A stretch of 7,560 bases of DNA. Origin: Clostridia bacterium (lineage in GTDB: Bacteria > Bacillota > Clostridia > Oscillospirales > CAG-272). The position numbers and the translations under genes are program-made. Position 1 is the stretch's first letter, and every line of letters begins with the position of its first letter. A model generated the notes under the pieces. That model saw only the letters and a list, made by a program, of their open reading frames with translations, had not been told where the DNA came from and ran no database searches. Below, one piece after another: positions 1 through 6,606 of the stretch. Where the stretch lies: assembly GCA_017452335.1 (NCBI GenBank), contig JAFTMP010000091.1, forward strand, positions 1 through 7,560, read 5' to 3'.

Positions 1-2
1 CA

Positions 3-425
3 CAGAGTACACTGGAAGAAGTAATCATCGGCGAGAGCGTGACCACAATTGGCGGCTCGGCATTCTCGGGATGCACCGCTCTTGAAACGATCACCTTCAC
101 GGGAACCGTGCAGACCATCGGCGATCGCGCAGTTAACGGATGTACTTCTCTTGAAGCACTCTATTTTGCAGGCTCTGTTCCCGCCTCGGTAGGTTTTGAC
201 GCCTTCAAGGGTGTTTGCTCTGACCTGTTGGTCGTACATAGCGACACCGCTACAGGATGGAGCGAGAGCTGGCAGGGCTTTAACGTATTCAGCTATCGTA
301 ATACCGAATATAAAAAAGCAGGCAAGTACGGTGTGGACAGCTACGGCGTCAACTATACCGTGACGGACGAGGAGGATCGTACTGCCATCGTGGGCAATAA
401 GATCTCCACCACCGCTGACAGCTAG
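3..425 (+). CDS. BspA-like leucine-rich-repeat surface protein, upstream fragment (5' end outside window, ends at in-frame amber)
   Basis: The frame is open from the left edge and reads 140 residues to TAG at 423-425. A GTG at position 39 is only an internal valine: LRR sequence precedes it (STLEEVIIGESV), so the true start and any signal peptide lie upstream. Residues about 1-75 are LRR_5/BspA-type repeats with the recurring pattern I-x-x-x-A-F-x-G-C-x-x-L-E, for example SAFSGCTALETITF and CTSLEALYF. The repeats end in a strand-rich stretch (YGVNYTVTDEEDRTAIVG) that normally introduces the next LRR block. That block continues in the same frame just after the stop. BspA-like LRRs are known in cell-surface and secreted proteins that bind host or matrix ligands. 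I read this as the N-terminal part of the same gene as 426-6191, broken by a nonsense codon. It could be expressed as a truncated secreted product. Confidence is high for the family and moderate for the broken-gene reading. Confidence 0.8.
   Translation, partial: QSTLEEVIIGESVTTIGGSAFSGCTALETITFTGTVQTIGDRAVNGCTSLEALYFAGSVPASVGFDAFKGVCSDLLVVHSDTATGWSESWQGFNVFSYRNTEYKKAGKYGVDSYGVNYTVTDEEDRTAIVGNKISTTADS
423..425 (+). other. In-frame TAG stop splitting one LRR-dockerin gene
   Basis: TAG at 423-425 is followed immediately by TTG at 426 in the same phase, and the frame is then open for 1921 codons. No Shine-Dalgarno-like sequence precedes 426 (ACCGCTGACAGC). The protein sequence on either side reads as one continuous beta-rich segment: YTVTDEEDRTAIVG before the stop, then GYSVSGAITVADFVMIDKK and an AF repeat after it. 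A single substitution from CAG, AAG, GAG, TAC, TAT, TCG, TTG or TGG would create it. It may be a real nonsense mutation, a sequencing or assembly error, or a recoded codon; the sequence alone cannot decide. Confidence 0.75.
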
Positions 426-3400
426 TTGAACGCTTCCAGCACAGGCTATAGCGTAAGCGGTGCCATCACGGTTGCGGATTTCGTCATGATCGACAAGAAG
501 GTTTACATGGTGGTGGGACTGGACCGCTACGCCTTCTTTGACAGCGATGTGACCTCTGTCACACTGGGACAGTTTATCGGCTACGTTGAAAGTGCCGATG
601 TACCCGGTATTTGGGATGACAGCTTTAAGCAGGCAGAGTTCCTGACGGCTGTGAACGTATCCGAGAAAAATGAGCAGTACGCATCTCTTGACGGGGTGTT
701 ATATAAGAAAAAGGATCTGGGCGGAACGATCATTAAGGAGCTTTTGATGCTCTATCCTGCCGCTAAGACCGCTGCAAGCTTTACCGTACCTGCGGATACG
801 GTGAGCATCAATCAGTATGCTTTTGCAAATCAAAAGTATTTAACGAGCATCACGCTGACCAACGTGAGCACTGTGGGCGATCACGCCTTCTATGCGTGCT
901 CCAAGCTTCAGAGCGTGACTGCAACCATGCTGTCGGTAATCGGTAATGAGGCGTTTAAGAACTGCATGCAGCTCTCGGCAATGGACCTGCAGGCGGTCAA
1001 GGAGATCGGTGTGGAAGCTTTCTACGGCTGCGGGGCAATGAAGACCGTAGCGCTTGGTGCTGTAGAGAAGATCGGCAGTATGGCGTTCTCTCACTGCGGC
1101 GCACTTGAAAAGTTTACCGTAACCGGAAGCAATAGCTATTATGCTGACGCAACGGGTGTGCTGATCGCAAAGGGCACCGGCGAAGAAACGCTGATCCAGT
1201 ATCCTGCGGCATCGGCAACCACTGCGTATACCGTTGCAAACAGCGTGGCATATATTGATGCCTACGCCTTTGCGGGCGCAAAGAACCTGGAAGTTATCGT
1301 TTTGGGCGAAGAACTGAAGGGTATTGCGGAGCATGCCTTTGACGGATGCTTGAAGATCAAAGAACTGCATATCGGTGCAAAGGTTTCTTCCATTGGCACA
1401 AGAGCGTTCTACGGATGTGAGAGCTTAGAAGGATTCACCGTATCGGAAAACCCCTACTACATGGCGGATGATACAGGCGTTCTGTATGCTTACAATTTTG
1501 AGATTGACGAGGACGGCATTAAGACGCTGATCGTGGACGAAAACGGCTATGTGGTGCCCGGTGTGCTCATCGCATATCCCGGCGCACTGCAGGCATCGGC
1601 ATATACGGTCTACAAGGGCGTTACCGAAATTGCCAGTGCGGCATTTGCAGGCAATACCCATGTGCGCAGAGTGATCTTGCCCACAACGCTGAAGACGGTA
1701 TACGACGAAGCCTTTGCGCAATGCAAGTCTTTGGAGGAGCTGTATTTCAAGGGTGCCGTTCCCACCGTGGGACAGGGCGTTCTTGACGGAATTGAGGAGC
1801 TTGAGATCTTCTTTAGCCCCGTATACAGAGACTCCTGGGATATTTCGAAGGTTCCCTACGAGTTAAGAAAATATCCTCTGACAGAGTATAATGCAATTGA
1901 AGAGCTGCCCAACAAGATCACCCATGCAAGCGCTTACGGCATTGTGGTGATTGATTCCAAGGGTAACGTCATTAAGGACGCAAAGATCACCTTTGAGGGC
2001 TGCACCGTAGCACCTGCAAACGGCATGTACGTCGTGGGTCTTGGTGAGAACGGTTACGAAAAGGACTATGCCGTGACCATCGTGGCAAACGGCTACAAGG
2101 GATTTGATGACCGCATCAAGCCTGATGCAGAGATCGGACTTTCCTATATCACGCTGATCAAGGAATCTACCGTGAGCGGTATTTCCTGCAACGGCGAGGA
2201 TATCAATACCAAGTCGGTGAGCATCAATAAGTGGTTATATTCTAAAGCTGCGGGCTCGCGCTACAAGGGCGCTAACATCTCTATTGTAGTGCGTGGCAAC
2301 TGCGATGTGGATGCTGGCTATATCGTATCCAAGTACGGTATCGTTCAAAACGGTAAGATTCTGGCAGTAAGAGAGTTCCAGCCCTGGAACGTAAACGGTC
2401 TTGAGGAGCTGGGTGATCGTACCTTCTCCATTCCCGTTTCGTCGCTGACAGAGGGCGGCAAGCTGCAGGTTTACATGCAGGTGCTCTCTCCCGATGATAC
2501 CACTGAGGATATTTACGCCGATCTGAACATCTCGGTGTTCTATCGTGCAATTCCCGTGTACACCAAGAAGGTCAGCACAGGGTCTACCTCTAAGCCTGCC
2601 CCCGATGTGTATGTGGAAGCTCCTGCAGACGGAAGCGGTGAAGTGACCGATTATACACCTCCTGTGTTTGATATGGGCGCTCCCGTTTCTGTAAAGGCAA
2701 AGAGCGGAAACAAACTGATTGACTCGCTAAGCTTCGACATGAAGATGAAGGATATTACCAGCGGTGTGAAAATTTCGGGGGACACTGTAACAATTTCTCT
2801 TGGTGTATCCAAAGAAAATAAGAAAGAATCCGGTGAAGTTGAACTGGGTGGTGAAGTCGTTCTAAAGAACACCGCAAAGGGCTGGACTGTGGTGAGCAGT
2901 AGCGTAAAAGCAAAGGTGACGATCAAGGGTAAGGGTGAATTCAAGTATCCTATGTTGGGTATTATCACTGCTCGTTGCCAAGTTAAAATTTCGGTTTCCG
3001 GCGAGTTGTCAATTTCCTTTGATGTGCAGCAAGACGGTAAGCTGAGCTTTAAAGATGCTTCCATTGAACTGGAAGGTAAGATCACGGCTACGGCAGCGGT
3101 CGGATTAGATGCGGTTGTGGCGTCTGCTTACGTGGGCATTAAGGGTTCACTGAGCAACAAGCTGAATTTCATCATGTTCCCCAAGGCGAAGTTTGATAAA
3201 TGGACGCTGACCGGAACGATTTCCATCTTTGCCGAGGCAAAGGTCGGTTGGTGGGAAGCAGAAGCAGACGCGGTATTTGTAAAGGGCTCCTATATCATCT
3301 ACCAAGACGGAAAGTGGCAGTTTACCAAGGCACGCAGTGCGGTGCGCAGCATGATCATGTCTACCATGCTCACCGAAAGCTACGGCGTGGCAAGCACCGA

Positions 3401-6191
3401 GCAGTCTGCGGCACTGAATAAGGATGCTATGATGGTAAAGATCGACGATCAGACCGTGGTGATGTTCCATCTTGCCAATGTGCTTGAAGACGCCTACAGC
3501 CCCGTGGCTTCCTATGACAATTACAATTTCTTGAAGCTGGTATGCACTAAGGGTACCTTTGAAAACGGACAGTGGGTATGGAGCGATCCCGTGATCGTGG
3601 ATGATAACGGATACAGCGACATTGCTTACAGTGCATACGAGTATGACGGTGTGATCTATGCCGTATATACCCAGGCAAATGAGAAGGTAACGGAGCAGCA
3701 TGAGCTTGAAGATGTTCTTGCAATGAGCGATGTGAAGATCGCTGTATGGCAGGACGGCTCCTTCGTAGCCATGAATACCGCTCTTGGCGATGGCAGGATC
3801 TCTTTGGATGATACCTACGATTCCGATATGATCTTTACCGTTGCAGACGGTGTGCCCACCGTGATTTGGAAGAAGAATACCGACAACAACATGTTTGGTA
3901 TGTCCGATCTGAACTATGTGGACGAAGAAAACGAAACCTACTATGCGTATAATACCACCGCTAATGAGATCTACTGCAGCCGCTTTGAAGAGGGCACATG
4001 GAGCGAGCCTTCCTGTGTTGTAAAGGGACTGCCCATGGTTACCGGCATGGATGTGGACGAAACGGGACGCATTCTCTTCACTGTGGATGCTGATAGCAAC
4101 CCCTTCAGCGAAAATGAGCTGGGAGAAAACGTGTACGATAGCAAGACTTATCTTGTTGGCGTAACCGAAAGCACAAGCTATGAAGAACTGATTGTCTATG
4201 CTGAAAATAGACATAGCGGTATCAAGAGTGTAGGCGATAGCTTCGTTTATGTAAAGGGCACCGAGATCCGTTATTTTGCAGATGACACGCTCTTGGTAGA
4301 CACGCAGTGCAGTGATCTGCAGGAATACAGCGTGATAACCAACGAACAGGGTGAGGCTGTTGCAGTCTTCTTTATTCAGTCCGTTGCAATCGGAGATGAG
4401 AACTCCGGCGATGCACTCTTTGGAATTTTTGATAACGGAAAGGGCTTTGGTGCACCTGTTCAGCTTACCGAAGCGCAAAGCAATCTGTTCTACAGATCCT
4501 TTGATGTGGAACAAACGGCAGAGAATCTGAGTATGGTAATCAATACCATGATGAAGAATGAAAATGACGGAAGCGAATACGGTATTGAAACAGGGGTATA
4601 TGTACCTGAAAATGATTTGGTTCTGAATGAAGTGACCTTTGAAGGCTCTGTTGCCAAGGAGCTGGTGCTGGATTTAACCAACAACAGCATTTTGGATCTT
4701 GAGCGTGTGTATGCTTCTGTATATGCTCCCGATGGCAGTGTGGTTCTTGAAAACTATCAGATCGACATGGAACTGAGGGCAGGCGAACAAAAGCAGGCTG
4801 TTCTGCCCTTGGAAATCAACAGCTATCAGATCGGTGGGTATATCGTGAAGGTCGTTGCCGAAGAGGAAACGATGATTTGGGATAACACCACATCGCTGTC
4901 TTTGGCATACACCGATCTTACGGTATACAGCAAGCAGATGGTGATCGACGGCAAGAATGAGCTGATCGTACGTGTGTTGAATACCGGTGCATTTGCTTCG
5001 GACAATGCAATGCTGTATGTGATCAAAGGCGTTCAAAACGATGCAGAGCTGGCTGTGCTGGAGGAAAATTACCTTTATGCAATGCAAGTCGGTACACTTG
5101 CTGCAGGAGAATCCAAGTATTTCCGTATCCATTTGGATGAGGATTTCTATGATGAAGGCAACGAGGGCATCGTAACGCTTTATGCACAGGATACAACGAT
5201 CACCGAGAAGGATGCAGAAAACAACTTTGCATACGTATCGGTTGTGGATCTGGTGGAAAAGGGTACGATCACATCGGAAGACCTTTCGGAAAATCCCTAT
5301 TTCAAGGATGATGTTGCCCAGTATGAGATCGTAAAGGGCACGGCGGACGTGGTGCTGGAGTATGTGGCAAACGGTTATACACCCATTGCGATCAAGGGTG
5401 CTGATGCCGGCGACTTTAAAGTGGAAGACGGCAAGCTGATCATTTCCGCCGCATTCATCAAGGAGCTGGGTGCAGGCACGCATACTGTTGAGGTCATCTT
5501 TAGCAAGGGTGACAGCACTTGCACCAAGTCGGTATACTTCTCCTGCTTTAAGGGCTATTACAATGTGACCTGGAATGTGGACGGTACGACCACCACAGAG
5601 CTGCTCCCTGCGGGAAGCGTCCCTGCTTATGCGGGAACTTTGGAAAAGGAAGCAGGAGATGATGTGGTCTATACCTTCGGCGGCTGGGACCTGGATGGTG
5701 ACGGTGTTGCCGACATTCTGCCCGAGGAAACGCTAAACAAGCTCTATGCGGACACGGTGTATACAGCAGTATACGACGAACTTACCGTGATCGACCGGGC
5801 AGTTTCCATCACGGTGCAAGAACAGCCTCTCAAGTCCACTTACACCGAGGGTGAAGCCTTTGAAGAGGACGGACTGCTGTTGACGGTAACCTATCAGAGC
5901 GGTAGAACCGAAACCATCAGCGCAGGCTATTCCGTGAGCGGATTTGTTTCGGGTCAAACCGGCGATCAGACGGTAACGCTGTCTTACAAGGGACAGACAG
6001 CCGATCTGGCTGTGAAGGTAACACGCAGAGGAGACGTTGACAAAAACGGTGAAATGACCATCGGAGACGTTACGATATTGTTGAACAGACTTTCCGAAAT
6101 TTCTGAGTACTTATACAGTGCGGATGTGGATTTGGACGGAATGGTCTCCATTAACGACGTAACTACGCTGTTGACATTCCTTGCCCGTTGA
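426..6191 (+). CDS. Giant modular LRR / beta-propeller / CBM_X2-like / Big_3 / dockerin protein, main part
   Basis: This is the 1921-residue continuation of the frame at 3-425, ending in TGA. TTG at 426 is only the first codon after the amber and has no ribosome site. ATG at 507 follows AAGAAGG at 495-501, but neither start gives a signal peptide, so I do not believe in an independent start. Domains by residue: BspA-like LRR_5 about 30-488; carboxypeptidase-regulatory-like beta domain 489-580; unassigned beta region 580-735; alternating-strand region of unknown family 750-966; probable beta-propeller 999-1390; two CARDB/Ig-like domains 1400-1609; CBM_X2-like 1621-1705; InlB-repeat-like 1709-1790 with a D-x-D-G-D-G calcium-type loop; Big_3 Ig-like 1791-1866; dockerin 1867-1921. 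No LPXTG motif or C-terminal membrane anchor is present, so attachment is probably through cohesin. No glycosidase or protease active site was recognised. Inferred role: extracellular binding or scaffolding on the cell surface or in a cellulosome-like complex. Dockerin, LRR and Big_3 are confident; the propeller, CARDB and X2 are fold-level guesses. Confidence 0.85.
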   Translation: MNASSTGYSVSGAITVADFVMIDKKVYMVVGLDRYAFFDSDVTSVTLGQFIGYVESADVPGIWDDSFKQAEFLTAVNVSEKNEQYASLDGVLYKKKDLGGTIIKELLMLYPAAKTAASFTVPADTVSINQYAFANQKYLTSITLTNVSTVGDHAFYACSKLQSVTATMLSVIGNEAFKNCMQLSAMDLQAVKEIGVEAFYGCGAMKTVALGAVEKIGSMAFSHCGALEKFTVTGSNSYYADATGVLIAKGTGEETLIQYPAASATTAYTVANSVAYIDAYAFAGAKNLEVIVLGEELKGIAEHAFDGCLKIKELHIGAKVSSIGTRAFYGCESLEGFTVSENPYYMADDTGVLYAYNFEIDEDGIKTLIVDENGYVVPGVLIAYPGALQASAYTVYKGVTEIASAAFAGNTHVRRVILPTTLKTVYDEAFAQCKSLEELYFKGAVPTVGQGVLDGIEELEIFFSPVYRDSWDISKVPYELRKYPLTEYNAIEELPNKITHASAYGIVVIDSKGNVIKDAKITFEGCTVAPANGMYVVGLGENGYEKDYAVTIVANGYKGFDDRIKPDAEIGLSYITLIKESTVSGISCNGEDINTKSVSINKWLYSKAAGSRYKGANISIVVRGNCDVDAGYIVSKYGIVQNGKILAVREFQPWNVNGLEELGDRTFSIPVSSLTEGGKLQVYMQVLSPDDTTEDIYADLNISVFYRAIPVYTKKVSTGSTSKPAPDVYVEAPADGSGEVTDYTPPVFDMGAPVSVKAKSGNKLIDSLSFDMKMKDITSGVKISGDTVTISLGVSKENKKESGEVELGGEVVLKNTAKGWTVVSSSVKAKVTIKGKGEFKYPMLGIITARCQVKISVSGELSISFDVQQDGKLSFKDASIELEGKITATAAVGLDAVVASAYVGIKGSLSNKLNFIMFPKAKFDKWTLTGTISIFAEAKVGWWEAEADAVFVKGSYIIYQDGKWQFTKARSAVRSMIMSTMLTESYGVASTEQSAALNKDAMMVKIDDQTVVMFHLANVLEDAYSPVASYDNYNFLKLVCTKGTFENGQWVWSDPVIVDDNGYSDIAYSAYEYDGVIYAVYTQANEKVTEQHELEDVLAMSDVKIAVWQDGSFVAMNTALGDGRISLDDTYDSDMIFTVADGVPTVIWKKNTDNNMFGMSDLNYVDEENETYYAYNTTANEIYCSRFEEGTWSEPSCVVKGLPMVTGMDVDETGRILFTVDADSNPFSENELGENVYDSKTYLVGVTESTSYEELIVYAENRHSGIKSVGDSFVYVKGTEIRYFADDTLLVDTQCSDLQEYSVITNEQGEAVAVFFIQSVAIGDENSGDALFGIFDNGKGFGAPVQLTEAQSNLFYRSFDVEQTAENLSMVINTMMKNENDGSEYGIETGVYVPENDLVLNEVTFEGSVAKELVLDLTNNSILDLERVYASVYAPDGSVVLENYQIDMELRAGEQKQAVLPLEINSYQIGGYIVKVVAEEETMIWDNTTSLSLAYTDLTVYSKQMVIDGKNELIVRVLNTGAFASDNAMLYVIKGVQNDAELAVLEENYLYAMQVGTLAAGESKYFRIHLDEDFYDEGNEGIVTLYAQDTTITEKDAENNFAYVSVVDLVEKGTITSEDLSENPYFKDDVAQYEIVKGTADVVLEYVANGYTPIAIKGADAGDFKVEDGKLIISAAFIKELGAGTHTVEVIFSKGDSTCTKSVYFSCFKGYYNVTWNVDGTTTTELLPAGSVPAYAGTLEKEAGDDVVYTFGGWDLDGDGVADILPEETLNKLYADTVYTAVYDELTVIDRAVSITVQEQPLKSTYTEGEAFEEDGLLLTVTYQSGRTETISAGYSVSGFVSGQTGDQTVTLSYKGQTADLAVKVTRRGDVDKNGEMTIGDVTILLNRLSEISEYLYSADVDLDGMVSINDVTTLLTFLAR
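3420..4610 (+). other. Probable beta-propeller region of the dockerin protein
   Basis: Residues about 999-1390 of the downstream piece contain a recurring blade-like pattern: a G-x-W/F-x-x-P or W-x-D-G-x-F segment followed by V, then a polar turn, then hydrophobic strands such as G-V-I-Y-A-V-Y or G-R-I-L-F-T-V. Anchors lie at about residues 1048 (GQWVWSDPVIV), 1108 (WQDGSFVAM), 1190 (GTWSEPSCVV) and 1338 (GKGFGAPVQL). Spacing is about 60-80 residues, with a further degenerate unit between 1190 and 1338. This resembles sialidase-like or Kelch-like propellers of five or six blades, but catalytic residues of a sialidase were not recognised. The assignment is inference from repeat spacing. Confidence 0.5.
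5253..5549 (+). other. CBM_X2-like domain
   Basis: Residues about 1610-1708 of the downstream piece read as an X2-type module: N-P-x-F-x-x-D, then a hydrophobic strand (ADVVLEYVANG), then a short T-P-I-A-I-K strand, then KLIISAAFIKELGAGTHTV and a terminal strand. The 'I-S-x-x-F/Y-I/L-x-x-L-x-x-G-T-x-x-x-x-V-x-F' end matches what is known of CBM_X2 modules, which occur in cellulosomal proteins and bind cellulose or the bacterial cell wall. Finding it near a dockerin fits. The match is by eye and could instead be a generic Ig-like module. Confidence 0.5.
5796..6023 (+). other. Bacterial Ig-like domain, Big_3 type
   Basis: Residues 1791-1866 of the downstream piece show the Big_3 signature order: I-T-V-x-x-x-P-x-K-x-x-Y-x-x-G-E-x-F, then G-L-L-L-T-V-T-Y-x-S-G-R-T-E, then Y-S-V-S-G-F, then G-D-Q-T-V-T-L-S-Y-K-G and a final strand A-D-L-A-V-K-V. 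Such domains act as spacers or binding modules in secreted Clostridia proteins and often sit directly before dockerins or cell-wall modules, as here. Confidence 0.8.
6030..6188 (+). other. C-terminal dockerin module with two calcium-binding loops
   Basis: The last 53 residues carry duplicated F-hand calcium loops. Loop 1 (6033-6068) is DVDKNGEMTIGD, with D/N at positions 1, 3, 5 and D at 12. Loop 2 (6123-6158) is DVDLDGMVSIND, with D at 1, 3, 5 and 12. Each is followed by a helix start (DVTILLNRL and DVTTLLTFL). This is the known dockerin pattern, which docks onto cohesin modules of scaffoldins or surface proteins. The presumed recognition positions 10-11 of the two loops are I-G and I-N rather than the S-T pair of Clostridium thermocellum type I dockerins. 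Cohesin specificity is therefore probably of another, ruminococcal-like kind (inference). Confidence 0.9.
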
Positions 6192-6218
6192 GTTGCAGAG
6201 AACTACATTATTCAGTAT

Positions 6219-6265
6219 AAAAAACAGGAGGCAAGCTCAGTTGAGCTTGCCTCCTGAAATTTTTT
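6219..6265. terminator. Bidirectional Rho-independent terminator between convergent units
   Basis: A perfect inverted repeat, CAGGAGGCAAGCTCA (6225-6239) and TGAGCTTGCCTCCTG (6242-6256), is flanked by A6 at 6219-6224 and T6 at 6260-6265. Read on the minus strand the stem runs straight into T6, an ideal intrinsic terminator for the RHH gene ending at 6325. Read on the plus strand the stem is followed by AAA and then T6, which is still good for the dockerin gene ending at 6191. The literal loop is two bases, so in practice the apical pairs open to give about a 4-6 base loop. Confidence 0.92.
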
Positions 6266-6324
6266 CTTTCGTAAAAATGAGTGCTGTTTTATATACAAGT
6301 CTCCTGTGTAAGAAGCTTTGGCGT

Positions 6325-6573
6325 TTAGTGGTCTTTTTTTCTTTTTTCTCGCACAGCTTCGGTGAGCAGATATTCGATCTGCCCGTTGATGGAGCGGAAG
6401 TCCTCCTGTGCCCAAGCGGATAGATCATTCCAAAGAGTAGGGGAGAGGCGCAGAACGATCTGCTTGCGCGCTTTTTCTGCGGATTTTAGCGCCTCTTCCT
6501 TTTGGCGGATCTGCGCTTCCAGCTCTTCAAGACGTTTTAAGCGGTTTTCAAGCTGTTGTTCATTCTTTTCCAA
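6325..6573 (-). CDS. Small coiled-coil ribbon-helix-helix (Arc-like) protein
   Basis: This 82-residue protein has two parts. Residues 1-36 are highly charged and helical with heptad-like leucines (LENRLKRLEELEAQIRQKEE), probably a coiled coil. Residues 37-76 fit a ribbon-helix-helix fold: a short strand KQIVLRL, helix SPTLWNDLSAWAQED, the turn FRSINGQ, then helix IEYLLTEAVRE. The S-x-N-G-Q-I-E-Y-L-L signature is typical of Arc-family DNA-binding proteins, which work as dimers. The tail is basic (KRKKDH). The start is TTG at 6573, chosen because an excellent Shine-Dalgarno ends 8 bases before it and the RHH core is intact. It lies 33 bases downstream of the SPFH gene on the same strand, so the two are very probably co-transcribed. 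Role unknown: it could regulate the operon or tie the SPFH protein to DNA, but neither is shown. It might not bind DNA at all. Confidence 0.88.
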   Translation of the reverse strand: MEKNEQQLENRLKRLEELEAQIRQKEEALKSAEKARKQIVLRLSPTLWNDLSAWAQEDFRSINGQIEYLLTEAVREKRKKDH

Positions 6574-6581
6574 GGGTGTGT

Positions 6582-6590
6582 ACCTCCTTT
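6582..6590 (-). promoter_or_regulatory. Strong ribosome binding site deciding a TTG start
   Basis: On the minus strand AAAGGAGGT is followed by 8 bases (ACACACCC) and then TTG at 6573. The near-perfect anti-16S match and correct spacing support the TTG as the real start of the RHH gene. It sits inside the 33-base gap after the SPFH stop codon. Confidence 0.85.
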
Positions 6591-6606
6591 ACGGGGGTGA
6601 GGTGTT

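Larger units (their letters stand above)
3..1889 (+). repeat. BspA-type leucine-rich repeat array (LRR_5), spanning the amber codon
   Basis: The encoded protein shows many copies of a roughly 23-residue unit with consensus I-x-x-x-A-F-x-x-C-x-x-L-x-x-V-x-L. Examples are HAFYACSKLQSV, EAFKNCMQLSAM, EAFYGCGAMKTV, MAFSHCGALEKF, HAFDGCLKIKEL, RAFYGCESLEGF and EAFAQCKSLEEL. Superimposed are three longer units at about 669-833, 1131-1283 and 1449-1658. Each runs N-x-x-Y, D/T-G-V-L, then Y-P-A/G-A, then Y/F-T-V and back into an AF repeat. The repetition is at protein level; the DNA copies have diverged, so slippage is unlikely. Confidence 0.85.

Noticed and set aside
495..509. Possible internal start: AAGAAGG followed 5 bases later by ATG at 507
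   Set aside because: The purine run simply encodes lysines in the frame. A protein starting here would begin mid-domain and lack a signal peptide, although limited reinitiation after the amber cannot be excluded.
3147..4514. 455-codon open frame on the minus strand opposite the dockerin gene
   Set aside because: It lies wholly antisense to a clear modular protein. Its translation is rich in His, Ile and Cys with no recognisable domain, and it has no signs of its own start site. It is a shadow of biased codon use in the real gene.
4674..5483. 269-codon minus-strand open frame, with smaller ones at 840-1370, 1425-1721, 2281-2550, 2651-3085 and 5733-5957
   Set aside because: All are antisense to the LRR-dockerin gene, with low-complexity, Cys/His-rich or otherwise meaningless translations and no ribosome sites noted.
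6331..6348. T-rich run that could look like a plus-strand terminator tail
   Set aside because: No hairpin precedes it. On the minus strand it encodes the lysine/arginine tail of the RHH protein.
6181..6423. Short plus-strand frames at 6181-6423, 6362-6610, 6576-6797, 6614-6820 and 6781-7056
   Set aside because: They overlap the terminator or lie antisense to the RHH and SPFH genes, and show no domain or ribosome site.
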